Source: Bacteroidales bacterium
GTDB lineage: Bacteria > Bacteroidota > Bacteroidia > Bacteroidales > F082
Reading direction: 5' to 3'
NCBI GenBank assembly: GCA_900771045.1
Contig: CAAGMM010000175.1
Span: 1 to 10,210, forward strand
DNA length: 10,210 nt
The notes below the pieces were generated by a model. The model saw only the letters and a list, made by a program, of their open reading frames with translations, was not told where the DNA came from and did not search any database. A program made the position numbers and the translations under genes. Below are positions 6,125 to 10,210 of this stretch, piece after piece. Numbering within the stretch: position 1 is the first letter of the stretch; the number at the start of each line of letters is the position of its first letter.

Positions 6125-7720
6125 ATGAGCAAAAAATCATTTATCGTACCCACAATATTCGCCGTGGGAATCGTTGTCGGCATCTTTTTGATGAGGTATA
6201 TCTCCGGCGGTCAAAAACTTCAGATAACGCGCGTATCTAACTCTGACACTCAGCTCGTCAGCAGCGTTTTGTCGCTGATAGACAACGATTATGTCGATAC
6301 CGTCGATTTGAAGAAGCTGCAGGTCAAAGCCATCGAAAAGGTTCTCGAATCGTTAGACCCGCACAGCGAATTTATTCCCGCCGAGATGTTCAACGAAGTC
6401 AACGACCCACTTCTCGGAAGCTTTGAAGGCATCGGCATCAGCTTCAGAATAGAAAAAGACACCGTGATGGTCGTCAGCGTGATAAAGGGCGGCCCTTCCG
6501 AACGCATCGGACTGAAAGCCGGCGACAGAATAGTGGCCGTTGACGACAGCATCGTGGCCGGCGTGAAAATCGACAACAACAAGATAATGCGCAAACTGAA
6601 AGGCCCCAAAGGCACCGACGTAAGCATTAAAATAAAGAGACGCGACGTGCCGGAACTCCTCGACTTCACAATAAAAAGAGACGTCATCCCGACTTTCAGC
6701 GTCGATGCCTCCTTTATGCTTGACGAAAAAATCGGGTACGTCAAGATTTCGAAATTCGCCGCGACGACGCACAAAGAGTTCGTCGATGCCGCGGAAAAGC
6801 TGCTCAAAGATGGCATGAGGCACCTCGTCATCGACTTGCGCGACAACGGCGGCGGATTCCTCTCGGCGGCAGTCGATATCGCAGACGAGATACTTCCAAA
6901 AGGCAGCCTGATAGTCTATACCGACGGCACGCACCGCGACAGACAGTATATCTTCGCGAAGAAAAACGGGCTTTTGGAAGACACCGAGATAACCGTACTT
7001 ATTGACGAAGGCTCGGCGAGTGCGAGCGAAATCCTGTCCGGAGCCATACAGGATAACGACAGAGGCACTATTATGGGACGGCGCTCTTTCGGGAAAGGGC
7101 TTGTTCAGGAACAGATGATGCTTCCTGACGGAGACGCGCTCAGACTCACCGTCGCACATTATTATACGCCTACAGGCCGATGCATTCAGAAACCTTACGA
7201 CGGCGATATGGAGAAATACATCCTTGAGGCTTACGACCGCTATTATACCGGCGAAATGTTCAGCATCGACAGCCTTAAACACACCGATACGCTCAAATTC
7301 GTGACTCCAAAAGGCAAAATCGTTTACGGCGGCGGCGGCATAACCCCGGATGTTTACATACCGCTCGTCAACGACAGCCTGAAATACTACTTCAACCGCG
7401 TCAGCAATGCCGGAATCATCTTCAGAAACGCCGCAGAATACGCCGACGACAACAGAGACGCACTCGCCGCCGCCGGATTCGACGGTTTCAGAAAGTCGTT
7501 CCGCCTAAAGCAGGGCTTTTTCGACAAAATCATCAGCGATGCCGCGGAAAAAGGCATCAAAGGCAATGAAGAAGAAAGAAAAGTCATGCGTACGGCGGCA
7601 ACTCCGATAGTCAAGGCATACGTGGCCCGCGAAATATTCGGCGACGAGGCTTTCTATCAACTTTATGTCGAAAATGACGAGACCGTAAAGGCGTGTTTGG
7701 AAAAAGTGTCGAAGGAGTAA
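6125..7720 (+). CDS. S41 family carboxy-terminal processing protease
   Basis: This is a periplasmic serine protease of the CtpA/Prc type, which trims or degrades envelope proteins from their C-termini. The 531-residue product starts with a signal-anchor (about residues 5-25, VPTIFAVGIVVGIFLMRYI). Next come an N-terminal helical region and a PDZ domain (about 95-175, opening with SFEGIGISF and containing GLKAGDRIVAVD). The S41 catalytic core then has DNGGGFLSAAVDIAD and DEGSASASEIL. Ser299 is the probable nucleophile and Lys324 in RRSFGKGLVQE the general base; their 25-residue spacing matches Prc and CtpA relatives. A C-terminal extension (about 400-531) has no motif I recognise. The ATG at 6125 gives a complete signal-anchor. 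It converges on the lipoprotein gene with only 20 bases between the two stops. Confidence 0.95.
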   Translation: MSKKSFIVPTIFAVGIVVGIFLMRYISGGQKLQITRVSNSDTQLVSSVLSLIDNDYVDTVDLKKLQVKAIEKVLESLDPHSEFIPAEMFNEVNDPLLGSFEGIGISFRIEKDTVMVVSVIKGGPSERIGLKAGDRIVAVDDSIVAGVKIDNNKIMRKLKGPKGTDVSIKIKRRDVPELLDFTIKRDVIPTFSVDASFMLDEKIGYVKISKFAATTHKEFVDAAEKLLKDGMRHLVIDLRDNGGGFLSAAVDIADEILPKGSLIVYTDGTHRDRQYIFAKKNGLLEDTEITVLIDEGSASASEILSGAIQDNDRGTIMGRRSFGKGLVQEQMMLPDGDALRLTVAHYYTPTGRCIQKPYDGDMEKYILEAYDRYYTGEMFSIDSLKHTDTLKFVTPKGKIVYGGGGITPDVYIPLVNDSLKYYFNRVSNAGIIFRNAAEYADDNRDALAAAGFDGFRKSFRLKQGFFDKIISDAAEKGIKGNEEERKVMRTAATPIVKAYVAREIFGDEAFYQLYVENDETVKACLEKVSKE

Positions 7721-7740
7721 GAAGATAGTTTTGCCGTTTA

Positions 7741-9246
7741 TTAGACATTGCGGACGAGACGGACCGAAAAGCCCCTGAAGCGTGCGTCGTGACCGAAATA
7801 TGTAGGAGTACTATAAATGATGCAAGAACTAATGTAATACGCACGTTCCGCGCTAAAGGCGTCCGAAGCCCAATAGGTACTATAGTTTCCTGCACCAGAG
7901 GAAGTACCGGTGCGGTTGCCGGCGGCGGGAAGGAATAAGCAGCCATTTGGAATATAGTCGAGGTTGGACGTTTCGCCAGTGTAGTCGTCATGGAAGACGA
8001 TAAGGCCGTTCGCGCCGTTGACGGCAGCCCAAATGCAGGTCTTACCGTAGCCCGTTTCACCTTTGACCTCTCTTTCTGTGATGAGATATTTCCACTCTTC
8101 ATCTTTGAGAGTGTACCATGTACTGCCATCACCGATGTTTTCCCCCCATTCTTTGAAATTGCCATAAGTATAGCCTGCTGTCGAAGCTGTTTTCATGTAG
8201 AGACCCCAATTATTGTTGGCGGCATCGGTACTCCAACTGAACAAATCGACGACCATACCTATGTGATTTGCTTCATCTCCTATCCAGTTATTCCCGGTCT
8301 CGGGATTACTCCCGCCAGTTTCATTGCCACCCACATAATCCCACTGGTTCGCAGCAAATCCCCAGACATATTTTGAACCGTTATAAGTCGCCTGCAGGTT
8401 GCCCCTCGAAAAAAGGACTTTTTTATCATCGCTCACGCTGAACACGCCCGAAATCGGTTCGGGTACAGTGACAACGGCGTTTTTCAGTTCCTTGGCGTAC
8501 ATCGAGCCGGCGTTAAACTTCATACTGACTGGTGCGGATGTCCAGGTGCCGCCGCAGTTGCCACACAATTTGAACTGTAGGTTTGTGTATTCGCCCTGCG
8601 GCACAGCGACGTAGAATATCTTGGTGCCGTTAAGTTCCACGCCGGTTTCACCGCAGTCCAAGATTAAGGCGACGGCGTTTGTCGAAGACGGCTGCGTGAG
8701 TCTGGCATAATAGCCATTCGCCGCACTACCCTGTATTTCGAACTCACCGCTCAATGGCTGGTCTGCGGTGACGACAATCGTCTCCACGACGCCTGTGCCC
8801 GACACTACGAGTTTCATTATTGCGCAGATGTTGTGGAAATAGAGGTCGGTAGTGGTACTGCGGGCGTACATGGGATTAACGCCGGAAAGAATGTCACCAT
8901 TATAGGTCTGAACCGCCGGCAATATGAGTTTTTCATTGATTTTGAGGTTTGACGGATAGTAGGCCTCGTATTCGTCGTCCGGTATGACCGCTCCGGTAAA
9001 GGTAGCGGTCTTTTTATCACTCGAAAGCTCGGAAGTGCACTCGACTCCGTTGATGACGACTTTGTCCTCATCACTCCATCTCATAACAACACCGTCAATC
9101 TCAGTCTTGGCATCACCGCCAAATATGCTTCCAGTGAAGACCATCATGTCACCGCCTACAGCAGTTTTGTCATCGTCTTTCCTGCAAGACGACATCGTGA
9201 ATGCCGAGATGGACAAAACCAACGACATCAGGATAATATTTCTCAT
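7741..9246 (-). CDS. Surface lipoprotein: fimbrillin-like N-terminal half, C-type-lectin/FISUMP-like C-terminal half
   Basis: The 501-residue product starts at the ATG at 9246; a GTG at 9267 would add seven residues ahead of the signal peptide and is less likely. The N-terminus (MRNIILMSLVLSISAFTMSSC) is a lipoprotein signal with Cys21 as the acylated residue. The following Arg-Lys-Asp-Asp-Asp-Lys resembles the acidic export signal that sends Bacteroidota lipoproteins to the cell surface. Residues about 35-260 look like the Mfa/fimbrillin-like fold: MRWSDEDKVVING, LPAVQTYNG, YFHNICAIMKLVVSG. Residues about 268-501 start with FSVSDDKKVLFSRGNLQ. They contain WYTLKDEEWKYL, CLFLPAAGNRTG and a terminal FRGFSVRLVR, as in Bacteroidales FISUMP/FGE-like C-type-lectin domains. 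The ligand is unknown; adhesion is a reasonable inference. It is transcribed alone, against its neighbours. Confidence 0.85.
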   Translation of the reverse strand: MRNIILMSLVLSISAFTMSSCRKDDDKTAVGGDMMVFTGSIFGGDAKTEIDGVVMRWSDEDKVVINGVECTSELSSDKKTATFTGAVIPDDEYEAYYPSNLKINEKLILPAVQTYNGDILSGVNPMYARSTTTDLYFHNICAIMKLVVSGTGVVETIVVTADQPLSGEFEIQGSAANGYYARLTQPSSTNAVALILDCGETGVELNGTKIFYVAVPQGEYTNLQFKLCGNCGGTWTSAPVSMKFNAGSMYAKELKNAVVTVPEPISGVFSVSDDKKVLFSRGNLQATYNGSKYVWGFAANQWDYVGGNETGGSNPETGNNWIGDEANHIGMVVDLFSWSTDAANNNWGLYMKTASTAGYTYGNFKEWGENIGDGSTWYTLKDEEWKYLITEREVKGETGYGKTCIWAAVNGANGLIVFHDDYTGETSNLDYIPNGCLFLPAAGNRTGTSSGAGNYSTYWASDAFSAERAYYISSCIIYSTPTYFGHDARFRGFSVRLVRNV

Positions 9247-9358
9247 TGCCTCATTATTTTGTAACACAACCTTTTTTCACTCACTCCATTGGCGGGCTTT
9301 TTCCGGCGACACGACAAACGGCACCGCACAAAATCACCATAATCCAACGTTCGAACTA

Positions 9359-9366
9359 CAAAGGTA
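9359..9366 (-). promoter_or_regulatory. -7 promoter box for the lipoprotein gene
   Basis: On the minus strand this reads TACCTTTG, a match to the Bacteroidetes TAnnTTTG -7 consensus. Transcription would start near 9352, leaving a leader of about 105 bases before the ATG at 9246. I do not see a TTTG at the usual 19-21 base distance upstream, so the -33 half is unsupported. Confidence 0.55.
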
Positions 9367-9424
9367 CAACAAAAAGCAAAACAATCCGGCTTTCTTTGAA
9401 AAAAAAATTTTGAAGCACCATAGG

Positions 9425-9454
9425 TTGATAATAAGAAAAAATTTACTAACTTTG
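9425..9454 (+). promoter_or_regulatory. Promoter for yceD-rpmF
   Basis: TAACTTTG (9447-9454) matches the Bacteroidetes -7 consensus, and a TTG (9425-9427) lies 19 bases upstream at the -33 position. Transcription would start near 9458-9461, only about 8-11 bases before the ATG at 9469. The mRNA would therefore be nearly leaderless unless the ATG at 9478 is used. Confidence 0.7.
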
Positions 9455-9468
9455 CACCCTGATTTTTG

Positions 9469-9993
9469 ATGTCCGAAATGGAAAAAGACAAACAGTACAT
9501 ATTACAACTTTCCGAAATGCCGCTCGGCGAGAGCGAACTGGGTTTTCATATTGACGAGAAATTTTTCGCCAAAAGGGAATATTCGGAAATCCAAAAAGGT
9601 ACTGTCGATGTGAGGCTCGTCATTGACAGACAATGCGAACTTTTCACCTTGTCATTCGACATGAAGGGACAAGTCGAAGTCGCATGCGGCCGCTGTAACG
9701 CACCGTATATGCAGCCCATAGAGAAAAACTTCAAGATGTTCGTCAAATACGGCGACGAAAACAGGGAAGAGAGCGACGACGTCTTCGTCATCACTAAGGA
9801 CGAACCGGAAATCAACGTCGCGGACTGGCTTTACGAGTACGTAATACTCTCGCTGCCGATACGCTGCGTCCATAGCAATATTGAAGACTGCGACCAAGAT
9901 GTCATCAAATATCTTGAACAGGATGACGAAAAATCAGAACAAGACAATGATGAGACAGACCCGCGCTGGGAAAAACTCAGAGAATTAAAATAG
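9469..9993 (+). CDS. yceD: YceD family protein (DUF177), ribosome-associated
   Basis: The 174-residue product is acidic and has the DUF177/YceD pattern. An N-terminal region with LSEMPLGESELGFHIDEKFF is followed by VEVACGRCNAPYMQPIEKNF, with Cys73 and Cys76 as a CxxC pair. Then come NVADWLYEYVILSLPIRCVH (Cys133) and EDCDQD (Cys141). The four cysteines could form a metal site, though this is inferred. YceD homologues lie next to rpmF across bacteria and have been linked to 23S rRNA or large-subunit maturation; the same arrangement is present here, 26 bases before rpmF. Two starts are possible: ATG 9469 (MSEMEKDK) and ATG 9478 (MEKDKQ). A TTG at 9466 also exists but has no advantage. It is presumably cytosolic. 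Confidence 0.9.
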   Translation: MSEMEKDKQYILQLSEMPLGESELGFHIDEKFFAKREYSEIQKGTVDVRLVIDRQCELFTLSFDMKGQVEVACGRCNAPYMQPIEKNFKMFVKYGDENREESDDVFVITKDEPEINVADWLYEYVILSLPIRCVHSNIEDCDQDVIKYLEQDDEKSEQDNDETDPRWEKLRELK

Positions 9994-10019
9994 AATATTA
10001 ACAATAAAAATAGTGTAAA

Positions 10020-10210
10020 ATGGCACATCCTAAAAGAAGACAATCACACACCAGAGGAGCAAAGAGAAGAACACATTACGTGGCCGAAGCACCGACATTG
10101 GCAGTCTGCCCGGTGACAGGTACGATACACGTCTATCACAGAGCATATTACGTTGACGGAGACCTTTATTACAAAGGAAAACTCGTCATGGAAGGCGCTA
10201 AAAAACAGTA
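10020..10210 (+). CDS. rpmF: 50S ribosomal protein L32
   Basis: The 63 residues visible (MAHPKRRQSHTRGAKRRTHY at the start) are highly basic at the N-terminus and carry LAVCPVTGTIHVYHRAYY and the terminal YYKGKLVMEGAKKQ, as in L32 of the large ribosomal subunit. Only one cysteine is present, so this is a form without the four-cysteine zinc ribbon. The window ends with TA, the first two bases of the stop codon, so the protein is complete but the gene is cut by one base. It follows yceD after 26 A/T-rich bases and is probably expressed from the promoter upstream of yceD. In Bacteroidota and other bacteria fatty-acid genes often follow, but that lies outside the window. Confidence 0.96.
   Translation, partial: MAHPKRRQSHTRGAKRRTHYVAEAPTLAVCPVTGTIHVYHRAYYVDGDLYYKGKLVMEGAKKQ

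Noticed and set aside
6353..7282. Long minus-strand open frame of 309 codons opposite the S41 protease
   Set aside because: It lies wholly antisense to a protease with intact catalytic motifs. Strong C-ending codon bias creates long antisense frames, and the translation shows no family motif.
7721..7740. Shared bidirectional terminator between the converging protease and lipoprotein genes
   Set aside because: The 20-base gap shows no inverted repeat or T-tract.
7990..8376. Plus-strand open frame of 128 codons opposite the lipoprotein gene
   Set aside because: It is an antisense shadow with no motif. The minus-strand frame has a signal peptide, a lipobox and recognised domains.

Overview
The window looks like chromosome from a member of the Bacteroidales (phylum Bacteroidota). 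Three things point there: the -7 promoter boxes match the Bacteroidetes TAnnTTTG type, starts lack clear Shine-Dalgarno sequences and sit in A-rich leaders, and the FtsZ tail, the lipoprotein and the YceD protein have Bacteroidota-type features. Genes on the plus strand favour C-ending codons over an AT-rich intergenic background.

Layout. Positions 2-166 hold the 3' end of ftsQ, followed by ftsA (172-1506) and ftsZ (1522-3237): the end of the division and cell-wall cluster. Tightly coupled behind ftsZ are purN (3240-3806) and a flavin-reductase-like protein (3803-4366). The largest gap (4367-4733) holds a MITE-like element of about 198 bp with 17-bp terminal inverted repeats. It lies directly upstream of the folE promoter. 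Then come folE (4734-5333), a Bax-inhibitor-1 family membrane protein (5361-6056) and an S41 carboxy-terminal processing protease (6125-7720). One minus-strand gene (7741-9246) converges on the protease and encodes a probable surface lipoprotein with a fimbrillin-like N-terminal half and a C-type-lectin/FISUMP-like C-terminal half. A divergent intergenic region with a promoter-like box on each strand separates it from yceD (DUF177, 9469-9993) and rpmF (10020 to the window end, cut one base before its stop is complete).

How the genes work together. FtsQ, FtsA and FtsZ act in septal ring assembly: FtsA anchors FtsZ to the membrane through a C-terminal amphipathic helix, and FtsQ belongs to the periplasmic divisome. 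PurN and FolE both sit on folate-linked metabolism (formyl-THF consumption, pterin synthesis). The S41 protease and the BI-1 protein are envelope functions. YceD-RpmF is a conserved pair tied to large-subunit ribosome biogenesis.

Most of the window is ordinary core genome. I see no CRISPR array, defence system, prophage, tRNA or rRNA. The two places that reward a second look are the MITE and its neighbouring half-site upstream of folE, and the surface lipoprotein, whose C-terminus resembles the C-type-lectin variable proteins targeted by diversity-generating retroelements. No reverse transcriptase or template repeat is in view.
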